Shown piece by piece: positions 30,850 to 42,402 of a stretch of DNA of 64,000 nucleotides. This DNA comes from Palaemon carinicauda (Eukaryota; Arthropoda; Malacostraca; Decapoda; Palaemonidae): positions 74,532,019 to 74,596,018 of the forward strand of contig NC_090729.1 of the NCBI RefSeq assembly GCF_036898095.1, written 5' to 3'. The notes under the pieces were generated by a model. It did not search any database. It worked only from the letters and a program-made list of their open reading frames with translations, and was not told the DNA's origin. Each line of letters opens with the position of its first letter. Within the stretch, counting starts at the first letter, position 1. The translations under genes were made by a program, and so were the position numbers.

Positions 30850-32547
30850 TGCCATTAGGTTGAGGTCCTTCACCGGCGGTAAATTTCCTTTTAGAGGATA
30901 TACCCTTTTTTACATAAGGCCCTTATTCTCCTGAGCTGCTCTGTCCATTACTTCCTTAACCAATTTCTGGGGAAAGAGATCTTTCCCCCAGATGTTAGAG
31001 TCAATCAACTTTTTAGGCTCATGCCTAATAGTTGCTGCGGCTAGGACGTGTTCTCTATATGCTCTTCTGGCTAAGAAGAAAGCATGTAGATCCTTACTGA
31101 AAGTAGCCAGGTGAGTTTTTGCCAAGACTGGGAAGAGGTCGGGGTTAGAATAGTTCCCAATTAACATCTCCAGATAGGACTGGTGGGACAAAGATGCAGA
31201 TAGCTTCTCTGTGGCCTCCAATTCTTCTTTCAAAGGGAATTCAGGAATTCTAGGCAGTCTTTCATTAAACTGCTTGCCTCCATTGTCCGTATCAAGTTTT
31301 ACAAATGTGTTGGACATCGTCCCAACTTTCCGAGTCATAAGGGAGGGCTAGGGAGACAGGTTTGCACTCCTCTAGCACTGGAAATGGTCAATCCTCCATT
31401 ACCACCTTCTTCAAAGCCTCTAAACTCATAGAGGCAAAGGGAAAAACAGTATCCTTGGGTGCAACAAAGGTGGCTTGCTTCCTGCCAAAGGCAAAAAGTT
31501 GGGTATGAGTAAATTCTGCCATTTTAAGCTCCTTAACCAATAGGGACTGAGCCTTGTTGTGGTCCAAGATGATAGTCTCCTCAGGGATCGTATCATCTCT
31601 AATGAACGCTTGCGAGTTGAGCCTTACGTAGCAGGAAGGATAAGTGTCAATAGAGGGGAGGAATTCTAAGTCGGAGACAGGCTTAGAACCCATACCTTCT
31701 CCAACGTGGAAGTACCCCTCACTCAAAGCCATGTGCTCAGCATAACGCCAAAGATTCTTAGCTGAGCAATCTGGCAGGCTCAAAGCTGGTGGAGCTCTAA
31801 ACATAGGTGCCTGTTGAAAAGCTTCTCTCTTTGCCTCTAAGGACACTTAAGCACTTTTATGTTCAGCATGCAAGTTTTCCATGAATGCCTTCATGGATGC
31901 CAAAAACTCCAAGTGACCTGGAAACAATGGTGTATTTGGTGTAGGAACAGGAGTCGAAGTAGATGCAGGGGCAGTAGATACAGGGATGGGGGATTGAGCT
32001 GAAGAAGTACTGGGCACTATCCTCACCAGATGGACATCCAGTGACTCATTAGAGGCTTCTGTGGTTAGCAGGATCCTCTCTCTCTCTGACGTCACAGAAG
32101 AGGTCGTCGACATGTTGTCGGCCTCTAGGCTCATCACTTGCAGAGTGTCCCGAACTTCATCATCTGCATGATCCAATGGTACTGGCGGGAGTTGAACCGT
32201 CGGTAACTGTTGACCAAAAACAGCAGTCACCTAGCCTTGGGAAAGAGGAGGTCCTTAGGTTCCATGGAAGGAAGGTAAGGGGCACCTTGTTGAGAGCTGT
32301 TCTGGAAGCATCTCACTCAATGTCAAATGGTCTTCTGACTCTGCACTTTCTCATCCTGGGAGATGTTGGTAGTGTGGAAGCCAGTGTGTATTAGGTCCTT
32401 GAAAGTGCTGCAGTTGGATGGCTCCCAGATTACAAATGACCCTTTGGAAACATGGCAGTCTGCATGCTTCCGGCAAGTCTTGTGGCCACAAGGCAACTCC
32501 ACCCACCTGCTACAGATTACCGTCGAACACCTTATGTCTTCAGCAAC
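30850..32547 (-). pseudogene. DIRS family 2 ORF1 (gag-like), broken
   Basis: Pieces at 31338-30910 (SNIWGKDLFPQKLVKEVMD), 31846-31388 (NLWRYAEHMALSEG, CYVRLN) and 32230-31847 (acidic and Pro/Ser/Thr-rich linker). These align with the central domain of ORF1 in B and D. The Cys/His-rich N-terminus at 32545-32240 is degraded. A TAA-type break near 31847 and frame changes near 31385 interrupt it. Confidence 0.75.
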
Positions 32548-34490
32548 CTGTAAAGATAGAAAATTTCCATGAGTACAAGTACTGTAGCATAAAAAAATTT
32601 TCGTATCTTAGATTAACATGGAAATAAATGTTAAATTAGAAATTTTAAAATAATCTCTAGAATAAAAATTTTCTACAAGACTCGCTATGGGTACGGCTAC
32701 ACTACAGTGGAGACTCAAGCCAAAAAGCTCAGAAATCTTTGAAGATTTATAAAAGTGTGGTAGAATATCGAGGAAAAGGGTCACTTCTGTGGAACACCAT
32801 TTCCCTCAAAGTTGGTCTATTAGAGAACCTAAGGTGGTAAATTCACATACCTTCCTGCCTAAGCCGGTAGCAACTGCACACGAGGCGGTAGCAGCCGTGA
32901 CTAAAGCGGCAGCTATTCCTAGCAACCATGGCTTTATGAACTGACCTTTCACCACCCCTATGAGTGTCGACACAACGCGGCAGTGGCGTTGCCCATTCTG
33001 CAAGAAAATGGGGAAGATCCTATATAGAAACAGTCCACAAACTGGGGGAAAGGCACAGGAAATGGAGGGTAGTAGGTAAATGAATCTGCCAAGGACCCGG
33101 TTATTATCATTAAATCATGAGAAAGGTTAGTAGCCCTTAAGATAATGAGAGCCGTACAAGGTGGCCATTATGCCAAGAATTGTAAATTCAAGGGAGATAC
33201 TAACAACCAGGCAGAATCCAATCGACCAACTTCAGAAGATAAAGTTCCTCAGATATGGAAGAGGAAAACGGGTGTAGATGACCAGCCTAAGGTAGCAGCT
33301 AAGGAGGCAGAGGGGAATGGGTGTTCCCTCCAGCCTACCCACATCCAATGCTAGAAGAACTCGAGCCGACAAGACTGGAAGCAAAGTCAGAAGGTAATAC
33401 TTCTGCCAGGAAATACTGATCAGGCAAAGGAGCCAAGCCTCCAAAGCCAGAGGTACATAGCCCAGGATGGGAAACTGCAATCATAGACCAGGTAAATAAT
33501 AAGGCGGCAGAGGAGAACCCCAAGGGGTACTAGATCTCTGTCTAGATAGGGATAGGCCATAAGAAATACTGTGCAGACAAATCTAGCCTATATAGCAGAT
33601 GAGGGATACTCAAATGGTAGGGTATGTAGACTAAACAAAGGAACTGTAGTTCGTAGGACAGTGAAGGGTAATGGCCTAAGTAGGAAGGGAAGGGGCAACT
33701 AGACCACCCAATAGGGCTCTCTAAGGCAGCAAAGAAAATTAATCCAGGGAAGAGATAAAAATCTTGCCTCCCTAAGGTCAGACTAGGTAGCCCACAAGCT
33801 ATCCTGTCCATTTATATAGCAATGAAAGATACCAGTCCCCAGGGAAGTGGACTGGGAGGGGAACGATGTTCCACAACAAGTGGATGCACCAGTAGGCAAA
33901 CAAAGGGGGGGGGGGGGGAAGACTCAGAAAGTGGTGAGCCAGGAGGACAGGAAGGCTTAAATGCAGCATTAGAACTCATATGTTGTTCCAAGAGGTCTGC
34001 AGTAAGAAGGCATAGAAAAAGAGTCCTCACAACCAGCTGCCAGCCTACCAAAAGCTAAGTAAGGAAGCTTAGGAATGGGTAAAGTGACACATATGGAAGA
34101 TCTACCTGTTAACATTAGAACAAGGTTAGTTGTGCTCTAATGGATCAGCAGGATGTAGACACAGGGAACAAGTTACAACAACCAGTACTGCCTGGCCATA
34201 CACTCAGGCTAAGTAGATGAGTGAAGCACAGTCATCCTGGGGCAACTGTAAAATACTGTCTTCTGCTCCCAGTAGGGGCATCCTCACAAAACCCATATGG
34301 TTAAGTGATTGAAAGATAGGGTGCACAAGTACACATTTACCAGTCATGGCCGATGGCCAAGATCAGAGTTAGCCTAAGTCAAGACTGATAAAATACACAC
34401 ATGTAGAAAATACTAAAAGGGTATAACCAATAATCATACCACAATTGTAAAAGAATATATGAAACACATTCTTACAAAACTATGACAAAT
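32548..34490 (-). other. DIRS family 2 leader
   Basis: It starts with the conserved acceptor (TTTACAG|G at 32549-32548, minus strand), with TACTCATGG upstream. No gene is recognised in the following 1.9 kb; it is AG-rich with one G run near 33907-33918. A frame at 33145-33354 has a GHYAKNC string that vaguely resembles half a zinc knuckle. Confidence 0.45.
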
Positions 34491-34876
34491 TAACTTAGCA
34501 TTTTTAAACATAAGACTTACCCGGTAGTTATATATATAGCTTACGTCCCTGACGTCACAGCAGAAAATTCAAAACTCGCGCCAATTGCCGATTGGATAGC
34601 CAGGTGTACCACCCCTGCGCCCTAGCGAGGTACCTAGGAACCATTCCAGGAACTCTCATATATTCCCTGCCGTCGCTAGCGGCAACACGTGGATATTCTG
34701 CTTGTCAATTTATTGATTTACTTTGGTGAAGTACAAAACTTTAGTTGTTGACTCTCTCTTGTTTGATTTTGCTATTGGATATTCTTGGATACGATTGGAT
34801 TTAGAAATTTTTGACCCTTGCTTGTTGATTTCTCTCTCAAATTTTTCAAAATGGCCACCCCCCTATTACTTTTAGG

Positions 34877-35131
34877 ATGTGTGTGAGTAAGTGTAAGACC
34901 CGAATGGCTAAAGCTTCTCTTGATCCCCATTCTCTCTGCATTAATTGCAGAGGTAAGGATTGTGATTTGGGTGATCGTTGTGATGAGTGTGTTCTTTTGT
35001 CAGAGTATGAATGGATTGAGTTTGATTGCTATAGGCGTAAACTTAAAATGGATAGATTAAGACGAAGTTCTTCTTGTTCTTCAAAAGACCTTTCCTCTTC
35101 CCATGTCACTGACCCTATTCCTCCCCTGTAG
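34877..35131 (+). CDS. Family 3 gag-like N-terminus with Cys-rich motif
   Basis: 85 codons including SLCINCRGKDCDLGDRCDEC (four to five Cys spaced as in a zinc-binding module) and YEWIEFDCYRRKL. Such Cys-rich openings are usual in ORF1 of YR retrotransposons. It ends with a stop at 35129, after which the frame continues degraded (AVDPDPATVTSNEP-like and EALGAKVESL-like sequence). It is likely the truncated start of a longer protein. Confidence 0.55.
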   Translation: MCVSKCKTRMAKASLDPHSLCINCRGKDCDLGDRCDECVLLSEYEWIEFDCYRRKLKMDRLRRSSSCSSKDLSSSHVTDPIPPL

Positions 35132-38100
35132 TGGTAGATCCTGATCCCGCTACTGTAACTTCTAATGAGCCTACGCTTAAGGACATGTTGGTAGCTATTC
35201 AAGCGCTGGGCGCTAAAGTGGAATCGCTTGCGGCGGACAGAACGCAGCTTATGTCCGACGTTAAGTAGTTAAAGGATGAAAGAGCAAAAAGTGCAGTGAA
35301 GTTATTTAGTGCTGCGGAGGGTACGCCTGCTCGCGTCTGTCGTTCTCCTAGTCTTAGACCTCTTCCAAGCTCCCCAACCCCTGGGAGAAGGAATGTCGAC
35401 CGGCGAAAGGTGACGAGAGGCTTAAAACACGAGCAGACGTCCCCTCGAACGTACCTGTTGACGTTTCCCAGGACGTTCACTCTCACCATTGGAAAGGTGA
35501 GGTTAAGTTGTTTTCGTCGTCTTCGGATGACGCAATACCTATAAGAGGCTGGCTGCTAACTTCCAGACCTCTTAAGAGGACCTTTGATAAGGCCAACCAA
35601 CGTCCTACTAGCACTTCGCGGCTTGGCTGTATCCATTGGGATAGTCCAGAGCGATTTTTATCTTTGTTTGAGAGTTCTCCTACTAAACGTCCTGCTAGGA
35701 CGTCGGACTCTACCAAGGATCCTGCTGAGCAGTCGTCAGAACCAGCCTTAACCTCGATTCATGCTCCCCCGCAGCCGTCAGACTGGTTTTCAACATCCAG
35801 ACGTTCTGAACGCCTGAGTGGTGAGGAGAACGTTGTGGTGTCGTCACCGATATCACAACGTATAGATCCTAACTTGAACATGCTACAAGAGATGCAACAC
35901 AGGCTCTCTTCTTTCATGTAAAATTACCAACGTAGCGACAAGCCTCAAGCTGACAGACGTGACAGTTATTGTCAGGCTCGAGACAGCGAGTGGTCTGCTC
36001 ATGACGACGTGAAACGTCCTGTAGGACGTGTTAAGCGTGCAGTGATTCATGATCTCGAACGTCCTTCTTTTCGAGGCGCCGAGCTTCCTGCTAGCTATAG
36101 CATCGAACGTCCTTTAGGACGTGATCCTGAGGGATCAACTAAGAACGTAGTTGAGTTCTCAGCCAGCCATAACGTCGAACGCTCTTTAATCCGAGGCGCC
36201 AAACGTCCTCTTACGCGCAAAGATGATCTACATTCAGAACGTGAGCTCGAACGTCCTAAAAAGCGAGACGTCGAACGTCCTGCTAAACAAGCTGTCGAAC
36301 GTTCTAGTTCTCAGGACGTCAACCGCTCTTCATGACTTTATAGTGAACGTCCTCCAGGACGTGTCGCCGGGCGCCAAGCAGCCAAATAGGTCGTCGAGCG
36401 ACAAGCGGTACGCGGCGCTGAACGCCTGTCAGGAAACGACGTCAAGCGTTTTTCAGAACGTGACCCTGAGCGACCTACTTCTTCCCATGTTACTGGTGCT
36501 TTAGAAGTGAGTCTTGATTATGACGATGAGTCCGACGCTCTTCAGGATGACGCTGATTTTAACACAGATCATATTCAGGAACACGTTAGTTCCGATCGCG
36601 TTGATCCCGAGCGTTTGGATGAGCGGCAAGCGACACGTCCGCTTGGCGACTAGAGGGTTATAAACATTTAGTTATATACATTGTTCATCATTAATTCTTA
36701 ATATGTTTTATGTTCATTTGAGTTATATACATTGTTCTTACCCTAACATAGGGCATCAAGAGCTTACCCGCCAACATGCGCATACGCTCCAACAAGAGCA
36801 TAGCTCCATCACGCGCCATGCGCTCACCTGCGTGCAAACTACCTGCGCACCATCAATCTCCTGCGCAATGACGTTCTCCTGCGCGCCAGTGCTCTCCTAC
36901 GCGCCAGCGCTCTCCCACGTGCCAACATTCTCCTGCACGTGCGCATACGTGCCCAACATCTCACTCTCCTGTGCGCCTTACAGTGCACCATCCTACGCGC
37001 CAGGTAAAACCTGTGCGCCAACTTTCTACTGATAGCAGGACTTCTGACAAGTCAGCCATTCTGCCTTCTCCCGCGCGCCAACCCTTACCAACGCGCCAGC
37101 ACTTACCGGCGCGCCAGCCTTCTCCCGCGCGCCAGCCTTCTCCCGCGCGCCAGCCTTCTCCCGCGCGCCAGCCTTCTCCCGCACGCCAGCCTTCTCCCGC
37201 GCGCATCTGCATGGATACGCGCGCACGCTATGCGCACACTCGTGAATCCTCTTCTAGGGATGCGCGCACGCTATGCGCACACTCGTGAAACCTCTCCTAG
37301 GGATGCGTGCACGCTATGCGCACACTCGTGAATCCTCTCCTAGGGATGCGCGCACGCTCGTGAATCCTCTCTTAGAGATGCGTGCCAACATTCTCCCGCG
37401 CTCCCCGCATGAATCCACTGTGCACCCGCGTGCTAGGGAACTTTCTCCTGCGCGCGCGCGCCTTACGGCTGGCACAGACGTGCGAGAACACTCTCCCGCG
37501 AGCCCGTTTACGCCTTCACCTAGAGGTTCTCGCCAAAGAGACAGGCGATATAGGAAGAGACATCATCGTTCTGGCTCTTCTTCGCCTTCTGTCTCTCCCC
37601 GAGACGTCTCGCCTCGAGACGTCTCGCCTCGAGACTATATGCGCTCTTGGCACAAACCTAAGAAGAACGCTCCCTCTCGTCATCGTTCTGCCCCGCTGTC
37701 ATCTTTCTCTTGCGAGGGATCATCTAAGAAGCCAGGAGGGTGGCCAAGGGCAAAGCACGTCCTGGCCTCGAACCCCCTTCTTCGCATAATAGTTTGAGAG
37801 TCTCTGTTCGCACTAGAAAAGTCAGATAGAGTGCTTCTCCTCGCTTTCACTCCTTATCTTCAGAGAAGATCGCTCTCGCTTTCGACTTCTCTATCTCTGA
37901 CCCTTTGGGGTCTCGTGACAAGGAAACTTCGGTTTCCCGTTGCTCTGGCCCTTTGGATTCTCCCAACACAACCTCTAGGGGCACCCACGATCATGCTGAA
38001 CCTTCTGGTTCTCCTGAAACAAGTCACCAAGTGTTTTACTCTTATGACAGAGAGTCTTCGGACTCTTGTCGCGCGGAGTGTTGGCGTACGCTCAACCAAC

Positions 38101-38770
38101 ACTGCGCCCATGACCATCAAGAGTTTTACTCTTATGGCAGAGTCTTCAGACTCCCGTCACGTAAGGTGTTCGCACGCAGTTAGCGCTACACACGCAAATC
38201 TCCGGTCATACACTCGGGGGGTCAGTCCCTCGCTCTCGTGTTTCAGACAGGACAACCTCCCCTGTTCCTTTGCTCCCTAATGAGTTAAGGATTATGAGTC
38301 TCGGAAACCTCGGAAGAAGATGCAGGGGTTCGGCCCTTCTTCTCTTCGGTTGAGAGCAGGTGGGAAAGGGGAAACGTGTTAGAGAGGCTAAAAGAAAACA
38401 CCCAGATAGCAGCAACATAGAACACAATGCCGAGGACTTCGGCCGCTCTGTTCGTTATCCTGCGCCTCATGTGACAGCTCATGAGCTGCCCATGTTACGA
38501 GGTAGCACTCGTTGTCAACCTGCAACTTGATCAACTTGTTGGGAAACATAGATTGCTGCCAGGAGGTTCGCCTCCAGGGGTTAGAGAACCTCCCCTTACG
38601 AGGGAGTGATAACCTTCCTCGGAATTGGGCTGCGTGAGAGAACTACCCCCCTTACGAGGGAAAGCTTCCCCACTTCAGCCATTCAGCAACCTTCCCTCCT
38701 TCGTGAAGAGTTGCGAACAGCAACTTGTCCCTGAAGACTGTGCTTTCTCCCCTTGAACTGGGGAAAAAGC
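35132..38770 (+). pseudogene. Degenerate, repeat-rich gag-like region of family 3
   Basis: Short frames change repeatedly. Repeated residues dominate: VERP/LERP arginine-proline units at 36009-36335 (from GAACGTCCT DNA repeats), ARQPSP units at 37070-37200, and ARYAHTRESS units at 37220-37345. It resembles a disordered basic gag domain expanded by DNA repeats. No enzymatic motif is seen. A short doubled AGTTATATACATTGTTC (36670 and 36720) flanks about 50 AT-rich bases that may be a small insertion. Confidence 0.4.
37085..37345 (+). repeat. Minisatellites of 18 bp and 43 bp
   Basis: 37085-37206 holds about six units of an 18-base repeat (GCGCGCCAGCCTTCTCCC type). 37220-37345 holds three units of about 43 bases starting GCACGCTATGCGCAC at 37223, 37266 and 37309. 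Both keep a multiple-of-three or near-frame relation in part. Confidence 0.75.
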
Positions 38771-38775
38771 AAGTC

Positions 38776-39720
38776 TATAGCTTGTTCCTCTTTTGGGGGG
38801 AACTTCTCCCTCGTTCGCGAGAGATTATTATGCCTACACTTTTTTTTTTCCCATAAGAGCTGGGAGAAAGCTTGGCTCAGGTGATGTCCTCCTTCAGGAG
38901 GACTTCTCTCTCGTTCACGAGAAAGAGATTATTACGCCTACGGTTTTTCCATAAAACTGGGAGAAAACTTGCCTTAGGCGATGTCTTCCTTCGGGAGAAC
39001 TTCTCTCTCGTTCGCGAGAGAGATTATTACGCCTATGATTTTTTCCCATAGAACTGGGAGAAAGCTTGTCTTAGGCGATGTCCTCCTTCAGGAGAACTTC
39101 TCTCTCATTCGCGAGAGAGATTATTACGCCTATGCTTTTTTCCCATAGAACTGGGAGAAAGCTTGTCTTAGGCAATGTCCTCCTTCGGGAGGACTTCTCT
39201 CTCGTTCATGAAAGGGAGATTATTACGCCTACGTTTTTCCCATAGAACTGGGAGAAAACTTGTCTTAGGTGAGGTCCTCCTTCGGGAGAACTTCCCTCTC
39301 GTTCGCGAGAGAGAGATTATTACGCCTATGCTTTTTTCCCATAAAACTGGGAGAAAGCTTGTCTTAAGCGATGTCCTCTTTCGGGAGGACTTCTCCCTCG
39401 TTCGCGAGAGAGAAATTATTACGCCTGCACTTTTCTCCCTAGAGCTGGGAGAAATCTTGCCTTAGGCAATATCCTCCTTCGGGAGGACTTCTCACTCGTT
39501 TGCGAGAGAGAGGTTATTACGCCTACGCGTTTCCCCATAGAGCAGGGAGAAAGCTTGTTTTAGGCGATCTCCTTCGGGAGAACCTTCCTCCCATTCACGA
39601 GAGAAAACTTGTAGGAGTTTGCTGATCCACGCTCCTCCCCCTTACGCTTTTGGTTCTCCTCCAGGGGCGGAGCGAGAGCCTTGTCTTACGTGAAGTTCTC
39701 CTTCGGGAGAACAAATCTAC
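38776..39720 (+). repeat. 98-bp minisatellite with TTCG-loop hairpins
   Basis: At least eight units, with the GAGATTATTACGCC core near 38820, 38925, 39020, 39117, 39216, 39313, 39412 and 39510 (spacing 95-105). Each unit has two small hairpins: GTCCTCC-TTCG-GGAGGAC and CTCTCG-TTCG-CGAGAG, or close variants, plus CCCATAGAACTGGG. A further GTTCTCC-TTCG-GGAGAAC lies near 39695. It sits in the family 3 element. Confidence 0.85.
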
Positions 39721-40423
39721 CCTGCAGAGGAGTTATCTTCATCCCTGACGTTCTCCCCTCTTGCTGTAAGGAGACGTCTTTTTGAACCTACTGATTCTCC
39801 TCACGTTGACCCCTCGGTGTCTCGTGATGATCACCCTTTCGGCGGGCGTGATTGGGAGCCTTTGAACTCTCGTCATGTTGATCCTACGGGTTCTCATGAC
39901 CTTTGGGCCTCTGTCGCGCTGGACTTTCGAGTTCACACGACTTGGAACCTTCGAGTTTCAATTACGCTGAGTCGTCGGACTCTCGTAACAATTAGCACAG
40001 AGTTTCCGCGCACGCACACAATTAGCATTATGCCCGCGACCATCGTCATCAGGAATTTTACTCTTATGACAGAGAGTCTTCCGACTCTCATCAACGGTCT
40101 TCACCATTACCTCCAGACACTCCGACTTCTACCATTCTTCCTCTTTCGATAAGAACGATTCGAGGGGTAAGACATAAGGTTCGTCTGCTACTCGCGTCTC
40201 CACTTTACCTGTAATAACATGCGAGGAATTAGCGCAGCCTGAGGATTCCTCGGGAGAGCTGCCGTCGAGGGACTTAGAATTCTCCTATTTAAGGACTCTA
40301 AGAACTATGTGTAATATCTCATGCCTCGGCTATTTGCATCTGTCTCCTCGACCTCTTGACGCTCCAGCCTTAGACAGGCTATGTCGTCCACCCCAACCCT
40401 AAGACCAGAATTGATCTTCTGGC
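39721..40423 (+). other. Degenerate family 3 internal sequence
   Basis: Short open frames (for example 39817-40152) show no domain. Serine/Arg-rich DNA similar to 37830-38280 suggests duplicated gag-like sequence. Confidence 0.35.
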
Positions 40424-40738
40424 TGTGGCCTGATTGGTAACGTCTCTGACTGGTGTTTGACAGTCTGAGGTTCGAGTCCCGCTCAGACTCGTTAGTGCCA
40501 TTAGTGCCTGCAACCTTACCATCCTTGTGAGCTAAGGTTGGGGGTTTTGGGGGAGCCTATAGGTCTATCTGCTGAGTCATCAGCAGCCAATGCCTGGCCC
40601 TCCCTGGTCCTAGCTGGAATGGAGAGGAGGCTTGGTCATTGACCATATGATATATGGTCAGTCTCTAGGGCATTGTCCCAACTGCTAGTGCAATGTCACT
40701 GTCCCTTGCCTCTGCCATTCTTGAGCAACCTTTAAACC
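40424..40738 (+). mobile_element. tRNA-derived SINE
   Basis: The start looks like a tRNA gene: a box A-like TGGCCTGATTGG at 40426-40437 and a perfect box B GGTTCGAGTCC at 40469-40479, the spacing of an RNA polymerase III promoter. An unrelated body of about 250 bases follows, ending near CCATTCTTGAGCAACC (about 40715-40730). No clover-leaf can be completed after the B box, so it is a SINE rather than a functional tRNA. Confidence 0.7.
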
Positions 40739-40789
40739 TGGTCTGTTTGCCTAGATCAGAGACGTCAACCCTTCTCCTCTGATCTTGGA

Positions 40790-41944
40790 TCCCCTCACGG
40801 CGAGGCTCACACCGGGCTAATCCTCGAAGAGACACTCTACTCTTCCAGGCTCTTCTCAGTCACAGAAGCCTCGGCAATGGAAGCGACTTCAATGTCCCTT
40901 CTGGCTTGACACGTGGTCTTGTACAGTCGGCTACCTCGCAAGCCACGAGGACTTGTCAAACCAAGACTCCAGGCAGTCCCCATAGGAAGTCCTAACTGCT
41001 GGGCCCAAGACAATGGACTTCTTAACCGCTACAACAGCGACCATGTGGAGCAATTGGGTTCTCAAAAGGGAGGAATCAGTAGTTCACAGACTTCCTTTTG
41101 TACCTCAGTGAGGAAAAGCTCCTCTCAGTCTCGGCGATTAAGGGCTATCGCTCAGCCTTGAGCCTCATCTGTAGACTGAGAAGGGGTTGACCTCTCCGCC
41201 TCAGAAGACATCACTGATTCGGGGTTTTGAGTGATCTTGCCCCCCAGTTGAGATTAGACCATCACCGTGAGACGTGTCTTACGTTCCCTGAAGGGCCTGC
41301 CCTATGAGCCCTTAAGGGCCTCAGGCTACTTTCGGAACCTTAAGACCGTCTTCCTCGTACCCCTGTCCTCGGCTAAAAGGGTCAGTGAGCTACATGGTCT
41401 GTCTTATGTCGTCACCCATTCTAAGGGATCGGGGGGGGGGGGGAGTGTCTCGCAACTTCGTACCGGGCTTGGTGGCTAGACTCATAATCCTTCATCTACC
41501 AATGAGAGATTTTGAGAATTTCAGTTTTCCAGCCTCAATAAGGTAACACAAGATACAGACCAGTCGTTACTATGCCCAGTCAGGGCGCTAAAGAAATATC
41601 TGAAGCGCACCAGACCTTTCAGACCACGTCTCCGTCATTTCTTCCTTAGTACCAACAAGGTAAAGAAGAGAACCTATCGCAACACCATCCCTTTCTGGCT
41701 CAAGAAAGTTATTGCTAGGTCTTTTCATGGAGACACAGAGGCAGCACAACCCAGAGCCAATCAAGTTAGGGGAGTGGCTGCCTCACTGGCGTTTAAGAGA
41801 AATTTCTCAGTCTCCCAAGTCTTAAGTGCTGGGGTCTGGAAACGCCAATCTACATTCACCGCTCACTATTTGAGCGACGTGACACATAGGTCTCTAAACA
41901 CCCTTTCCATGGGGCCTATTGTGACAGGTCAACGGGTGCTGTAG
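40790..41944 (+). pseudogene. Tyrosine recombinase of the family 3 element, broken
   Basis: Visible parts: a core-binding relic with SVSAIKGYRSALS (about 41110-41160), AKRVSELHGLSYV (first catalytic Arg, about 41375), LLCPVRALKKYLKRT (about 41570), VRGVAASLAFKRN (about 41770), AGVWKRQSTFTAHYLSDV (nucleophile Tyr, about 41830-41880), and GPIVTGQRVL-stop at 41944. The position expected to be the catalytic His of HxxR reads Asn (NQVR). Frame changes and a G run near 41431-41442 break it. Confidence 0.75.
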
Positions 41945-42402
41945 CTACCTTACGCCCTTTCAGGAGACAGTAAGCATTGGCTGAGGATACTGGGTTACAC
42001 TAGGTTTTAAGAAGGACATCCATCTATCTTCTTCGTCTCCTCCCTCCTATCTGGGGATCCCAGTCTGTGTCCAGTTTCAGCTGGACTCGCCAATGGAAAT
42101 AAGGTATGATACTCATCTGATTCCTCTCACAGGGTATGAGTTATACTCGTGGTCACGAGGTTTCCCCTTTGCAAGGTCGGGGGAATCCTAAGTTTGGAGG
42201 GGTCCGAGTCGAATGTTCCTGACCCACTTCATCCTGAAACATTTGTTTCCTCGAAGCTACAAACCTTCAGTCGTGCTGAGATTATGGGGATCTACAAAGA
42301 AAGAAGATTAACGGAAGATTGTTGCTTCAAAAGAGTCTAGTCTGAGGACTATCTTCCCTAAAGATAGGGAACTCCTTGGCCACCCTGGCCTCAAGACTAA
42401 GT
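41945..42402 (+). other. Family 3 3' non-coding region
   Basis: No gene recognised between the recombinase stop and the terminal repeats. Confidence 0.45.

Larger units (their letters stand above)
29985..34490 (-). mobile_element. DIRS family 2 retrotransposon, truncated
   Basis: A minus-strand DIRS relative close to element D: leader, ORF1 and part of the RT. It lacks RNase H, recombinase and the 3' end, and stops in the RT-RNase H linker at about 29985. A deletion near 30740-30850 removes the end of ORF1 and the start of the RT region. The right limit is approximate, placed where the family 3 leader seems to begin. Confidence 0.75.

Noticed and set aside
33145..33354. Zinc-knuckle gag of another retroelement (GHYAKNC)
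   Set aside because: Only half of the knuckle pattern is present, with the first two Cys missing, and it lies in the leader of a DIRS copy. It is probably chance.
33800..34060. Open frames around a G run on both strands
   Set aside because: No recognisable domain; located in a DIRS leader next to low-complexity sequence.
36839..37212. Arg/Trp/Gly-repeat proteins on the minus strand
   Set aside because: Antisense readings of the 18-bp repeat, with no independent support.
40424..40500. Functional tRNA gene
   Set aside because: B box and A-like box are present, but no acceptor stem closes after the B box and the sequence runs into a SINE body.
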